From JALYUA01 sp038229875 (GTDB taxonomy: Bacteria > Acidobacteriota > Thermoanaerobaculia > UBA5066 > Gp7-AA6): DNA of 58,987 nucleotides. The translations under genes were made by a program, and so were the position numbers. Position 1 is the first letter of the stretch, and each line of letters opens with the position of its first letter. This document shows, one piece after another, positions 9,362-18,329 of the stretch. The DNA lies in NCBI GenBank assembly GCA_038229875.1, contig JBBROA010000006.1:1-58987 (forward strand). Direction: 5' to 3'. The notes beneath the pieces are model-generated. The model worked only from the letters and a program-made list of their open reading frames with translations, did no database searches and was not told where the DNA came from.

Positions 9362-9721
9362 CTAGAGAAGTTCCTTTTCGAGAGCGAGACCGGCCTTGCG
9401 AAGCTCGAACCGGCCGCGCCCGGAGTTGCCGCCGCGGGACAGCAGAAGCAGCAGATAATACTCCGCCGTCACCCGGGAGAGGATGGCGGTCGAGCGGTCG
9501 GTTTCCAGCACGATCTGCTGGATCAAGCCCGCTTCGCTCGACCCGCGCGTCTGGGACGTCTTCACGAAGGCCCCGAGCTCGGCGGCAATCGACTCGAAAG
9601 CGCCGCCGTCGGCCGGCCCGTAGGAGTCGATCGGGATCCCGTCCACACCGAGGAGCGAGACCGCCTGGGCCCCTTCCACACGTTCCGCGATGCGGCGAAG
9701 CGTGTCCTGGAAAATGTTCAT
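9362..9721 (-). CDS. Roadblock/LC7 domain protein (MglB-like)
   Basis: About 119 aa from the chosen ATG at 9721 (MNIFQDTLRRIAERVEG); a TTG at 9757 would add 12 residues with no better signal. The fold pattern is Roadblock/LC7: GAQAVSLLGVDGIPIDSYG, the amphipathic AAELGAFVKT, VLETDRSTAILSRV, YYLLLLLSRGGNSGRGRFEL. Such proteins dimerise and, as MglB, act as GTPase-activating proteins for MglA in polarity and pilus-based motility. No MglA is in the window, but the gene is downstream of pilMNOPQ in the same run. The functional link is inference. Confidence 0.75.
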   Translation of the reverse strand: MNIFQDTLRRIAERVEGAQAVSLLGVDGIPIDSYGPADGGAFESIAAELGAFVKTSQTRGSSEAGLIQQIVLETDRSTAILSRVTAEYYLLLLLSRGGNSGRGRFELRKAGLALEKELL

Positions 9722-9757
9722 GGGCTTCTTCCCGGCGTCGCCCACCGGGCGCGCCAA

Positions 9758-11227
9758 TCAGCCGGCTTGTACCACGGAGAGCCACTGTTTTAAAGCGCGG
9801 ACGCGCGCCAGCCGGCGGTTGAGCGTCCGGTCGGCGTCGGCAGAGACAGGGACAGCCGCCCCGGCCGCCGGCAGGAGCCGGGCCTCGGCATCCCGGCGCA
9901 GGCGCTTTAATTCCGCGTCGAACGGATTCGCGGCAGCGAGCTCGTCGTAGATGTCGAGCGCTTCTGCGTAGTGGCCCTGAGCGAAATAAAGATCCGCGAG
10001 AGTACGCCCCGCGATGTCGCCGTTTCCGTCCGCTTCGGACTCTGAAGCGAAGTCCGAGTCTTCCGAGTGGGGGTAGGCGCCGTCAGCGCTCTCCGGCTGG
10101 CCGTTTCCCGCAGTCGCGGCGGCGAGCACGTCGGCGACGCGGAAGGAGCGCGTGGTGACTTCGTCCGGGTGACGCGCCTCGACGGAGGACGGGCGGGCGG
10201 GCGCATGAAATTCGCCGCCGAACGCGGCAGGGGCAACCGAAGGCGCAAACGGCGGCGCGGCAAGGCCGAACCCGGCCAGATCGGGTGCATCAGAGATTCG
10301 GGCCTCCGGCGGCCCCGGTTCGGTCGCTGCCTCGCGGCTGTCCTCCGGCGCATCAGCCGTCTGCAAAGGGGCGGCGTCGGCGCTGCTCCACGGGGACGCG
10401 AAAGTACCCCCGGCCGACTCCTCGGGGAACGCGGACTCCGCCGCGGGCTCCGGGGGCGGAGGGGGCGCCGGGGACATCCACGGAGAGGGCGCGGCCGCGA
10501 TCGCGGAAGGAGGAGGCGCGTGCGGGGGCGATTGCAGGACGGAGGTCTGCGGGTGATCCGGGGTGTTGTCGCGCGACAGGACGCCGACGAACGGCTCGGG
10601 CAACCGCTCCGGCCGGCGCGCGGAGGAGTCGTCGAGCTCGAACGAGAGGGGCTTGATGGATGACGTCGACTCGCCGATCTCCGACGCGCGGGTCCGCGGC
10701 TGCGCGTCGAACCGCAGCTCGCGCGACGTGCGGATCGGGCCGATGGGCTTCGGTTCGAAGAACGTCGGGGGGGGCGGCAGGGGCTCCGTGACCCGCACCG
10801 GGGGCGGCGGAGGAGCGAGCTCCGCCTGCAGGCGCTCGATGATCTCGTCCACCGTGCGGTCTCCGGAGAGAGCGCGGTAGAGCTTGTACTTCTTGATCGC
10901 CTCGACACCCTCGCCGCGGGACATATAGATGTCCGCCAGGGATTTCGCCGAGACGAGGTTGCCGGGGTCGTTTGCCAGGACCTTGTTGAAGGTCACGATC
11001 GACTCTGTGATCTGCCCCGCCTCGAGGTACGCGCGGCCGAGCGCGACCTGGGCCGACAGGTAGTTCGGATGGGCGAGGAGCCCCTTCTGCAGCGCCGAGA
11101 GCGCCTCGGCCAGGAGACCGCTCTTCCGATACTCCTCGGCGAGCGTCACGAACAGCCTCGAGCCCGGATCGAGCTCGAGGCGCCGTTTCAGGTCCCGTAT
11201 CCGGGCGTCGCCGGTGAGCTCAGCCAC
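9758..11227 (-). CDS. TPR protein with long disordered middle
   Basis: 489 aa. Residues 1-130 are tetratricopeptide repeats (YRKSGLLAEALSALQKGLLA, then LGRAYLEAGQITESIVTFNK and LADIYMSRGEGVEAIKKYKL). Residues of about 140-400 are Pro/Ala-rich and low in order. A final TPR (LADLYFAQGHYAEALDIYDE) lies near 420. There is no signal peptide or membrane helix. TPRs bind proteins, and the position between pil lipoproteins and a Roadblock protein suggests an adaptor for pilus or polarity control (inference). The GTG start lies inside a hairpin stem (see 11225-11280). Confidence 0.75.
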   Translation of the reverse strand: MAELTGDARIRDLKRRLELDPGSRLFVTLAEEYRKSGLLAEALSALQKGLLAHPNYLSAQVALGRAYLEAGQITESIVTFNKVLANDPGNLVSAKSLADIYMSRGEGVEAIKKYKLYRALSGDRTVDEIIERLQAELAPPPPPVRVTEPLPPPPTFFEPKPIGPIRTSRELRFDAQPRTRASEIGESTSSIKPLSFELDDSSARRPERLPEPFVGVLSRDNTPDHPQTSVLQSPPHAPPPSAIAAAPSPWMSPAPPPPPEPAAESAFPEESAGGTFASPWSSADAAPLQTADAPEDSREAATEPGPPEARISDAPDLAGFGLAAPPFAPSVAPAAFGGEFHAPARPSSVEARHPDEVTTRSFRVADVLAAATAGNGQPESADGAYPHSEDSDFASESEADGNGDIAGRTLADLYFAQGHYAEALDIYDELAAANPFDAELKRLRRDAEARLLPAAGAAVPVSADADRTLNRRLARVRALKQWLSVVQAG

Positions 11228-11280
11228 AGGGAGGCGAAGCGAGGCCGCCCCCCCTGCGGAGGGCGGCTGGCTTCCCTGTG
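11225..11280 (-). promoter_or_regulatory. Nested hairpin that includes the start codon of the TPR gene
   Basis: CACAGGGA (11225-11232) pairs with TCCCTGTG (11273-11280), and inside it GCCGCCC (11244-11250) pairs with GGGCGGC (11261-11267). On the minus-strand transcript the outer stem contains the GTG start at 11227-11225, and no Shine-Dalgarno sequence precedes that start. It may act as a translational gate or as an intergenic terminator-like structure without a U tract. Function is unproven. Confidence 0.5.
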
Positions 11281-11311
11281 AAGCGAAGGCGCGGAGTCAC
11301 GTTCTTCGAGG

Positions 11312-12994
11312 TTACCGATTGCCCTGGGAGGCGACACCCGCGGCCGCCGCGACGCAGGCCTGCTGGTACAGGAAGGCGCCCGTCGCCGTGGCGGTACATC
11401 CCGTGACGTTCGAGGTCAGCACGACGTTCACCGCGCTGCCCGAGGTGATCAGCGTCCCGACCGGCGTGCCCGCCGGGCACGTCGGAGCGACGGTTCCAGG
11501 GTCCGGAACGATGGCGGAGATCACGTTGTCGGAGAGGACGGTGAAGGACGCCCCGCGGCCTCCGATCGAAACGCTGATGACCCGGCCGCTTCCGGTGCTG
11601 CCGCTGCCCGCGAAGTTGCCCCCGGTGATGGTGATCACCGAGTTCGCGGTTCCTGCGCCGGGGCTCACGCCCGTGATGATCGGGCCGGTCTGCTGGACGA
11701 GGTATCGGAAGATCGAGCCGCTCACGGTCTCGCCCGTGTTGATGTTGGTCACCGTGACGGGACCGAAGAGGTCCGTACAGGTGGACAGCGCGGGGTTGCC
11801 CGGCAGCACGAGGATCTCGGTTGAAGACACGGAGATGACCGTGGCCGTGATGCCGGCCAGGCTGACCGCGACGGGACTCTCGAATCCCTGCCCGAAGATC
11901 GTGACCTGCTGGAACGGATTGTCGACGCGCTGCTCGTTGGCGCCGACGGACGTGATCGCGATGGGCGTCGTGTAGCGGTAGCCCCCCGCAAGGACCGCTT
12001 CGGTGCCGGAGAGGGACTCCCGGACCCGGACATCGACCGGGGTTCCGACGACGACCGGACCGCCGGCGATGACTGGCGGCGTCAGGACGATGATCTGGTT
12101 GTACGAGATGGAAAGCACTTGGGCTTCGACGTTACCGAAGAAGACCTGGAGCGGCGAGGAGAATCCGGAGCCCACGATCGTCACGCGGGTGTTCCCCGAC
12201 TTCGAGCCGGTCGCCGGGAGGATCGCGGTGATCGACGGCGTGTTGCCGGCCGCCGTGCCGAACGCGAAGCAGTTCGGGATCGTCAGCGTGAAGGGGGATG
12301 ACGTGTTGGTCCCGAGGACGAGAGTCATCGTCACCGGCACAGAGGGCGAGATCGCCTCGGGGAAGGCCGGTGTGCGGACCGTGACCGACGTCGCGGTGAC
12401 GTCGGTGACCAGCGCTTCGCGCGTCACTCCCGCCGCAGTGAAGGTCACGCGGGTCGTCGCCGGGCTCCCGAAGAAGCGGCCGCCGTTCAAGGTCACGGTG
12501 TCGCCGCCCGTGTTCGAGGCGAAGCTCGGCGAGCACGAGGAGAAGAAGGGCGCGGCCTGGGCGGACGGCTGGAACGAGATCGGGATCGTGGAGCTCCCCG
12601 TCTGCCCGTTGACGGTGGCGCTCGCGCGCACGTTCGCGATGCCAGCCGAGAGAGAGCAGATCGCGGTGACGGCGGCGCTGTTCTGGGTCGTCACGGAGAC
12701 GACCGCCTCGCCGTTCTGCTGGAACACGCCGAAGTCCGTCGAAAACGCGACGCCGGTGCCGTCTGGCACATTCGCGCCGTTCAAGGACACGATCGCCTGG
12801 ACGAGCGAGCATGTGCCGGCGGTCGGGTTCGGATTGCTGGTGAAGAGACGGATCTGCAGCGGGGTCGCGCCGGGGGTGACGCGGGGCGTGCCGCCGCCGC
12901 CGTTTGGCGGGGTGGGCGCCGGCGCATCCGCCGAGCACGCGAGGGTGAACGCGACCAGCGCGCTCCCGAGTAGTCCGATGGCATTGCGGCGCAT
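11312..12994 (-). CDS. IPT/TIG-repeat lipoprotein
   Basis: 560 aa. It begins MRRNAIGLLGSALVAFTLAC, a lipoprotein signal, then a Pro/Gly linker. A Big-like domain (about 45-155) is followed by four IPT/TIG immunoglobulin-like repeats recognised by phrases such as PSITAILPATGSKSGNTRVT and PIITGVSPGAGTANSVITIT. The ATG at 12994 is chosen because GGGGAGG lies 6 bases before it; an upstream ATG at 13012 overlaps the previous stop. It is probably a cell-surface or periplasmic binding or structural protein. It sits directly after PilQ and another lipoprotein, so a pilus-associated role is plausible but unproven. Confidence 0.8.
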   Translation of the reverse strand: MRRNAIGLLGSALVAFTLACSADAPAPTPPNGGGGTPRVTPGATPLQIRLFTSNPNPTAGTCSLVQAIVSLNGANVPDGTGVAFSTDFGVFQQNGEAVVSVTTQNSAAVTAICSLSAGIANVRASATVNGQTGSSTIPISFQPSAQAAPFFSSCSPSFASNTGGDTVTLNGGRFFGSPATTRVTFTAAGVTREALVTDVTATSVTVRTPAFPEAISPSVPVTMTLVLGTNTSSPFTLTIPNCFAFGTAAGNTPSITAILPATGSKSGNTRVTIVGSGFSSPLQVFFGNVEAQVLSISYNQIIVLTPPVIAGGPVVVGTPVDVRVRESLSGTEAVLAGGYRYTTPIAITSVGANEQRVDNPFQQVTIFGQGFESPVAVSLAGITATVISVSSTEILVLPGNPALSTCTDLFGPVTVTNINTGETVSGSIFRYLVQQTGPIITGVSPGAGTANSVITITGGNFAGSGSTGSGRVISVSIGGRGASFTVLSDNVISAIVPDPGTVAPTCPAGTPVGTLITSGSAVNVVLTSNVTGCTATATGAFLYQQACVAAAAGVASQGNR

Positions 12995-13008
12995 GTCGTG
13001 CCTCCCCT

Positions 13009-13587
13009 TCATCGAACGGACCTGGAAAGCGGTGTCGCACCGGCGAACCGGAACAGCAGGATCCCGCTCGCTGTCTCGCTCTGCACCCGTTGGCCTGCGG
13101 CCGTGTGGCCGAAGAAGGTGAGATCGAACGTCATCTGGATTTCGTTGTTGTGAGTCTCCCGATCGAGACCGCCGTTGAACGGCAGGAGCTGGTCGAACGG
13201 CGAAAGCTGGATGTCGGAGCTCGCCAGCACGGGAAAATTCGAGAGCGTGGCGGTCCCACCGGACGGGACGACGACGCCGACGCCAAACGTCTTGTCAGCT
13301 GGCACCAGCGTGCCGCCATCGGTCCGCCGGAAATGGACCCGGTAGCTCTCCAGCTGGACGTCCGCGAAGTGCTGCGGGTCCGACTGCTGGGGGTTCTTCA
13401 GGCGGCTCTGCAGGGTGATCGTCTGGATCTGAATCGGAGCGACCTGGCCCACGTTGACGAACCCGGGCTGGAGCGCGATGTCCGTCGTGATGAAGACGGG
13501 CGATTCCGTCTCGCCCTGTTTATTGGTGCACGCGCCCGAAAAGAGCGCGCCCAGGACGATGACTGAAACGCAGAGAACTTTCTTCAT
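13009..13587 (-). CDS. Conserved lipoprotein downstream of PilQ
   Basis: 192 aa with a clear lipobox (VIVLGALFSGAC) and a mature part rich in beta-strand-like alternation. I do not recognise a named domain. Segments such as IQIQTITLQSRLKNPQQSDP and VHFRRTDGGTLVPADKTFGV look like a single beta-sandwich. It starts 14 bp after the pilQ stop and is followed within 15 bp by the TIG lipoprotein, so all three are probably one operon. It may help assemble or anchor the secretin, as pilot lipoproteins do in other systems (inference). Confidence 0.65.
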   Translation of the reverse strand: MKKVLCVSVIVLGALFSGACTNKQGETESPVFITTDIALQPGFVNVGQVAPIQIQTITLQSRLKNPQQSDPQHFADVQLESYRVHFRRTDGGTLVPADKTFGVGVVVPSGGTATLSNFPVLASSDIQLSPFDQLLPFNGGLDRETHNNEIQMTFDLTFFGHTAAGQRVQSETASGILLFRFAGATPLSRSVR

Positions 13588-13601
13588 ATCGTTCGACCTC
13601 T

Positions 13602-16400
13602 CTAGGACCGGAGAATCCGGGGCGTAATGAAGATCAGCAACTCGTCATGCTTCTCGGTGCGGGTCTTGTTCTGGAAGAGATTCCCGAGGATGGGGATCTT
13701 CCAGAGGCCGGGGATCATGTTGGTCTGGTCCTGGTCGTTGATCTGGAAGATGCCGCCGATGACGGTCGTGCCGCCGTCGCGGACGAGGATCTGCCCCTTG
13801 TACTCCCGGATCGTGAGAGGAACGTTGGTGCCGAGGGCGAGGTTCAACGCGACCGCGGGCTCGCGCTTGGAAACCTGGACGTCGAGGAGGACCGTCCCCT
13901 CGTTGGTGATCTGGGGAGTGACCGTCAGCCGCAGCGTCGCGTCGATGTAGATGACCGTCGTCGTGTTGTTGACGTTCGTCTGCACCGGGATCTGCACGCC
14001 CGACTGGATCGACGCGGCCGTGTTCGTGAGCGCGGCGACCTTCGGCGAAGAGATGATCTTCAACAAGCCCTGGTTCTCCGCCGCGGTCAGCGCGAGATCC
14101 AGGCTGAAGGTGTCGAGGATGTTGCCGAGCCGGATCGAAGCGACGGTCGGCCCGGTGCCCAGCCCGACGCGCCCGGTCCCGACCACGTTGTTCGGAAACA
14201 CCAGGTTGGTCGTGTTGCCGTGGGCGACGTCCGCGTTGCCGTTGACGCCCCAGTTGATCCCCAGGCTGCGGCCCAGAGACTTCGTCGTCTCGACGATCCG
14301 GGACTCGATCATGACCTGCGGCGTCGCGGTGTCCAGCTGGTCGATCAGCTGGAGGACGGCGGAGAGGTAGGTCGGGATCTCCCGGATGATCAGCGTGTTC
14401 GTCCGCGCATCGATCACGATGTCGCCGCGCTTCGACATGACGCTCTTGATCGTGTTCGAGATCTCAGCGGCGCGGGCGTAGGAGAGCTTCTTGATGAGCG
14501 TACGAGTCGGCTCCGCCGCCTGGCGGGCCTCGGCGAGGCGGGCGCGGTCCGACTGCTCCGCCTGGAGCTTCGCGGTCGTCGCGATCCGCATGATGTTGTT
14601 CTCGAGCACGTAACCGAGACCGTTCTGCTTGAGGATGAGGTCGAGCGCCTGGTCCCAGGGCACGTCTTCGAGCTGCACCGTCACCGTGCCGCGGACCTCG
14701 GGGTCGACGACGATGTTCAGCTGCGTCAGCTGAGAGATCGTCCGGAAGACGTCCTTGATGTCCGCGTCCTTGAGATCGAGCGAAATCGGCTCGCCCGTGA
14801 ACTGCGTCTGGGCTTCGGTGATCGTCTTCGGCTGGAACGCGGCGTTCTGCGCGGGGGAGCCGGCTCCTGCCGCGCGCCCGGTGTCTTCCTGTTGCAGGAC
14901 CGCAGCGGCGCCCTCGAAGAGCGCCTCCTCCCGCTGCGTGGCGGGCTTCGCGGGTGCGGTGGTCGTCCGGGACGCCTTTCGCGAAGGCTTGATGCCTCCC
15001 GGCGCCCTCGCGGCGGGTCCGTCGTTGGAAGCGGTGCGGATCGCTTCGTCCGCGCGGGCATGCAGGGTCGAGTCCGTCAGCGGGGCGGCGGCGGGACGCG
15101 CAGGGGCCTCGGCTGCCGGGGCGGGCGCGGGCGCGATGGGCGCCGAGGCCACGTGCACCGGAGCTACCGGAGCGGGAGCGACCTCGTGCATCGGAACGGG
15201 TTCGGTGACGGTGACGCGCGCTGTCGTTGCGGGCGTCTCAGACTTTGCCGCCTCACGGACGGGCTCGGCCGGGGGGATCTCGTGAGAGACCGTCGTGGCG
15301 GGAGCCTGCTCCGGGGCGGCGGGGACGGCGACCTGGGCGGGCCCCGGCTGACGGGAGACCGGCTTCCGAGGGGCGGCGGCGATGCGGGTGCGCGACGGGG
15401 CCGAGGCGGCCGGAGTTGGCGCCGCCATCGCGACCGGCGAGTCGGTGGCCGAGACTCCGACGACGACCGCGAGCCGCTCGCCATCCGCCCGCACCGAGTG
15501 GGGCGTGGGACGCGTAAGGTCGAGGACGATGCGGGTGATCATTTCCGGGGAGGTCGCGAACTGGGACACCCGGATGCGGGTGACGACGTCGCTTTTCACG
15601 ATCATCGCGCGCTTGCGCACGTCGTTCTTGACTCCGGGGAGGTCGACGACGACGCGGGGCGGATTCTCGAGCGCGAACGTCTTCGGCGAGAACGCACCAT
15701 CGCCGAGGAGGCTCACGACCACTTCGCCATGCGAGGAGGTCGCCCGGATCTCTTCCAGCGCATGCGCGGGCTCGCCCCGCGGCTTCGGAGCGCGCGTGAT
15801 GTCTTCGGTGGCGATCGCGGGCGCCGGCGCGGCGGCCATTCCGGCGTCGGAGGCGACGGCGGCGGAAGCTTCGGTGCCGTCGAACGAAAGCGCGAGTCCC
15901 TGGCCGAGGCTTCGAATGTCGAAGTGCGTGCCCTCGCGGTGAGCGATCGTCAGACGAGTGACCTGCTTGCCCATTTCGACGAGGGGCTCGACGCGGATCG
16001 ACTGCACGAGAGAACCCGTGACGGCCGGTGTGGTGAATTTTTCGGAAAGCGCGATCCCCGGAAGATCGACGACCAGGAGATCCGGGCGGGGCTCGTACGC
16101 GGTGTAGAGCAGGGGCGCGTCTGCGGAGAGGACCAGCCGCGCGCCGTCGCCGTCTTCGGTGAAAGCCGCCTCCTGGACGTGGGCCGAGATGCGCGCCGCC
16201 TTTGCGGATGACGGCGGCGGAGGAGTCGCGGCGGCGGCCTCCGCGTTGGTTCCGCGGCTGCGCGAAGCGCACCCGATGACGGCGACCATCGCCAGGCCCG
16301 CGAGCAGCCGCGCGGCAAGCGCGTAACCGGACGGCCCGGCAGCCGTTGATTCCGCCCGGTCCGCCCGCAGAGTCGCGGACCTATTCCATGCCATTCGCAT
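13602..16400 (-). CDS. pilQ: Type IV pilus secretin PilQ
   Basis: About 932 aa from the ATG at 16400, preferred over upstream ATGs at 16430 and 16460 because GGGAGG precedes it closely. A signal ending in a possible lipobox (AMVAVIGC) is followed by two AMIN domains (about 75-330, peptidoglycan binding), a long Pro/Ala linker, an STN domain (ISLDLKDADIKDVFRTISQL), a secretin N0/N1 domain (IKKLSYARAAEISNTIKSVM), and the C-terminal secretin barrel ending GIFQINDQDQTNMIPGLWKI. It forms the outer-membrane gate for the pilus fibre. It is the last of pilMNOPQ. Confidence 0.95.
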   Translation of the reverse strand: MRMAWNRSATLRADRAESTAAGPSGYALAARLLAGLAMVAVIGCASRSRGTNAEAAAATPPPPSSAKAARISAHVQEAAFTEDGDGARLVLSADAPLLYTAYEPRPDLLVVDLPGIALSEKFTTPAVTGSLVQSIRVEPLVEMGKQVTRLTIAHREGTHFDIRSLGQGLALSFDGTEASAAVASDAGMAAAPAPAIATEDITRAPKPRGEPAHALEEIRATSSHGEVVVSLLGDGAFSPKTFALENPPRVVVDLPGVKNDVRKRAMIVKSDVVTRIRVSQFATSPEMITRIVLDLTRPTPHSVRADGERLAVVVGVSATDSPVAMAAPTPAASAPSRTRIAAAPRKPVSRQPGPAQVAVPAAPEQAPATTVSHEIPPAEPVREAAKSETPATTARVTVTEPVPMHEVAPAPVAPVHVASAPIAPAPAPAAEAPARPAAAPLTDSTLHARADEAIRTASNDGPAARAPGGIKPSRKASRTTTAPAKPATQREEALFEGAAAVLQQEDTGRAAGAGSPAQNAAFQPKTITEAQTQFTGEPISLDLKDADIKDVFRTISQLTQLNIVVDPEVRGTVTVQLEDVPWDQALDLILKQNGLGYVLENNIMRIATTAKLQAEQSDRARLAEARQAAEPTRTLIKKLSYARAAEISNTIKSVMSKRGDIVIDARTNTLIIREIPTYLSAVLQLIDQLDTATPQVMIESRIVETTKSLGRSLGINWGVNGNADVAHGNTTNLVFPNNVVGTGRVGLGTGPTVASIRLGNILDTFSLDLALTAAENQGLLKIISSPKVAALTNTAASIQSGVQIPVQTNVNNTTTVIYIDATLRLTVTPQITNEGTVLLDVQVSKREPAVALNLALGTNVPLTIREYKGQILVRDGGTTVIGGIFQINDQDQTNMIPGLWKIPILGNLFQNKTRTEKHDELLIFITPRILRS

Positions 16401-16440
16401 CGTTCCTCCCGTCGCGGTGGATGCCTTCATTCTCGGCCGC

Positions 16441-16995
16441 TCAAGACTTGGTGATTGCATTCAGCTGTTTCGTCACGTCGCGGAACGGTTTCACGCTCTG
16501 CGGGTCGTTCAAGTTCTGACGGAACCCCACTTCGTTCGGCCCCACGCGCGTGACTTCCCCGTCAAACAGCAGGTCGCCCGAGCGCAGGAGGTAGCTCTTG
16601 TTGTCGGTGCCGCGGATCTGCGCCACGTAGCCGGATCGCGTCTTCCAGATTCCCTGGACGGTGACGTCGTCGATCCCGATGCCGGCGATCCCGGGAGGCC
16701 TCGGGCCTCCCCCGCGGTTTTCCGACCGGACGAGGAGCGAACGGAACGGGTCCCGGCGGCCGGCGGGGTCGTAGGTGTATCCCCGGCCGGAGAGGGTCGG
16801 ATCATCGACTTCGATCGCGGGCGCGCCGGCGATTCCCGCCGCGGCTTGCGCTGCGGGGGTTGTGGACGGCGCCGGCGCCGAGGCGACCAGGGTGGGCGCG
16901 GGCGCCGGGGCCTTGGCGGCCGCTGGCTTCCTCTGCGCGGAGGCGGCGACGGCGCCGAGAAAGAGGGCGAGGAAAAGGGACGTTACGGTTTTCAT
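16441..16995 (-). CDS. pilP: Type IV pilus assembly protein PilP
   Basis: 184 aa with a signal sequence (FLALFLGAVAASAQ) and an Ala/Pro linker. The C-terminal PilP beta-domain contains YDPAGRRDPFRSLL, GIDDVTVQGIWKTRSGYVAQ and YLLRSGDLLFDGEVTRVGPN. PilP links the inner-membrane PilN/PilO pair to PilQ. Unlike many PilPs it has no Cys at the signal end, so it is exported rather than lipidated. Its ATG overlaps the pilO stop by 4 bp. Confidence 0.92.
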   Translation of the reverse strand: MKTVTSLFLALFLGAVAASAQRKPAAAKAPAPAPTLVASAPAPSTTPAAQAAAGIAGAPAIEVDDPTLSGRGYTYDPAGRRDPFRSLLVRSENRGGGPRPPGIAGIGIDDVTVQGIWKTRSGYVAQIRGTDNKSYLLRSGDLLFDGEVTRVGPNEVGFRQNLNDPQSVKPFRDVTKQLNAITKS

Positions 16996-17672
16996 TCGAT
17001 TTTTCCGGCCGCGTCCTGCGTCTTGTTCCGGTTGGCCTGGACCCGTGCCGCGGCGCCGGCGGCGGCGTCCGGTTTCCCCGCATTGGCTTTCGCGGTCTCG
17101 TCGCCCGTGTAGATGAAGGTCTTCGCCGTGAAGCTCGCGCTGATCGACTTGCCGGCACCGCCGGCAGTATTGCCGTCGAGCCCGCCGACCTTCATGTCCT
17201 CGACGTTGATGATCCGCGAGAAGCGGCTCATCCGGTCGAAGAAGAGGGCGAGGTTGTGGTACGTGCCGTCGAGCGAGATTTCAATCGGATATTCGGAGTA
17301 GAAATCCTTGCCGATAGGCTCGCCGGGCGTGAACTTCTTCAGGCTGAAGTCGCCCTGGCGGGTCAGCGTCTCGATCCGTTTGATCAGGTCTTCCGTGTTC
17401 CGGGCGGAGGGCAGGATCTGCAGGAGCTTGGCGAGCTCGAGCTCCAGCCGCTTCACCTCTTCGCGGAACTGGGAAAGCTTCCGCTCCGCCGCCCGACCCT
17501 TGCTGATCTCGTCCTGAAGGCCCTTCAGCTCGTCGGTCTTGCGCGCGATGTCCTGGTTGATCCCGCGAAACCAGAGGTAGTGCACCGCGACCGCGAGGAC
17601 CAGGCCGATCCCGACGCCAATGAGCGCGGCGAGCCACCATTTCTTCTCTTCGAGCTTGAGTTCGATGGCCAT
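16992..17672 (-). CDS. pilO: Type IV pilus inner-membrane protein PilO
   Basis: 226 aa. One N-terminal membrane helix (WWLAALIGVGIGLVLAVAVH) is followed by a coiled coil (about 35-85) and a ferredoxin-like periplasmic domain (IEISLDGTYHNLALFFDRMS). PilO pairs with PilN to form the alignment subcomplex. It follows pilN by 3 bp. The C-terminus is extended by an Ala/Lys-rich tail. Confidence 0.93.
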   Translation of the reverse strand: MAIELKLEEKKWWLAALIGVGIGLVLAVAVHYLWFRGINQDIARKTDELKGLQDEISKGRAAERKLSQFREEVKRLELELAKLLQILPSARNTEDLIKRIETLTRQGDFSLKKFTPGEPIGKDFYSEYPIEISLDGTYHNLALFFDRMSRFSRIINVEDMKVGGLDGNTAGGAGKSISASFTAKTFIYTGDETAKANAGKPDAAAGAAARVQANRNKTQDAAGKIE

Positions 17673-17675
17673 GGC

Positions 17676-18329
17676 TTAGGTCTTCGCCTTCCCGGGGACC
17701 GGAGTGGCGGGCGTCGTTCCGGGGGCGCCGGAAGCGGCCGCGGCCGCGGGAGCGGGCGCCGCGCCGGCGGGACGGAACACGAGCGTCATCTCCCAGTGGT
17801 AGATGCCCTGCTGCGTGCCGCCCTCCTGGCCGAGGTTCTTGAAAACAGGCTCGGCGAAGAAGGGGCTCTTCTTCAGGTTTTCCAGGTATGTCGCGACGGC
17901 GTTCGGCGACAGGGTCTTACCGCGCATGGTCAGCAGGTTGCCGGTCGCGTCGAGTCCCGAGAGCCACACGAGGTCGGGAAGGGCGCGGGAAATTTCGTCC
18001 ATCAGCCGGACCGGACCCTTCTGGTTCGTCTTCAGCTGATTGATGAGGTTGATCTTCTCTTCGAGACTGGCCTTCTTGATTTCGTAACCCTTGACTTCCT
18101 CGATGATCGACTTCAGCCGCTCGGCCTCGATGCGGGCCTTGCCGATCTCCTCGTTCAGGGCGCGCCGCTTGTTCGTCAGCGCGAGCCCCATGATGGCGAT
18201 GTAGAGGACCCCGAGAGCGATTCCACCGGCGAAAACGAGGTTGTTGAGCCGCGCTCCCGTCGGGAGCATCGGCGCCTTCTTGCGGGCCGCCGCCGCTTTG
18301 GCTTCGGTGAGAAGGTTGATCCGGATCAC
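17676..18329 (-). CDS. pilN: Type IV pilus inner-membrane protein PilN
   Basis: 217 aa. It begins with the conserved MIRINLL motif that docks into PilM, then one membrane helix (NLVFAGGIALGVLYIAIMGL), a coiled coil and a periplasmic domain (RALPDLVWLSGLDATGNLLT, then FFAEPVFKNLG). The C-terminus is Ala/Pro-rich. It overlaps pilM by 4 bp (ATGA), consistent with coupled translation of the two partners. Confidence 0.94.
   Translation of the reverse strand: MIRINLLTEAKAAAARKKAPMLPTGARLNNLVFAGGIALGVLYIAIMGLALTNKRRALNEEIGKARIEAERLKSIIEEVKGYEIKKASLEEKINLINQLKTNQKGPVRLMDEISRALPDLVWLSGLDATGNLLTMRGKTLSPNAVATYLENLKKSPFFAEPVFKNLGQEGGTQQGIYHWEMTLVFRPAGAAPAPAAAAASGAPGTTPATPVPGKAKT

Noticed and set aside
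13647..16211. 854-aa antisense frame across pilQ
   Set aside because: Mirror of a GC-rich Ala/Pro gene; Asp/Arg/Gly-rich with no motif, while the minus strand gives a full secretin.
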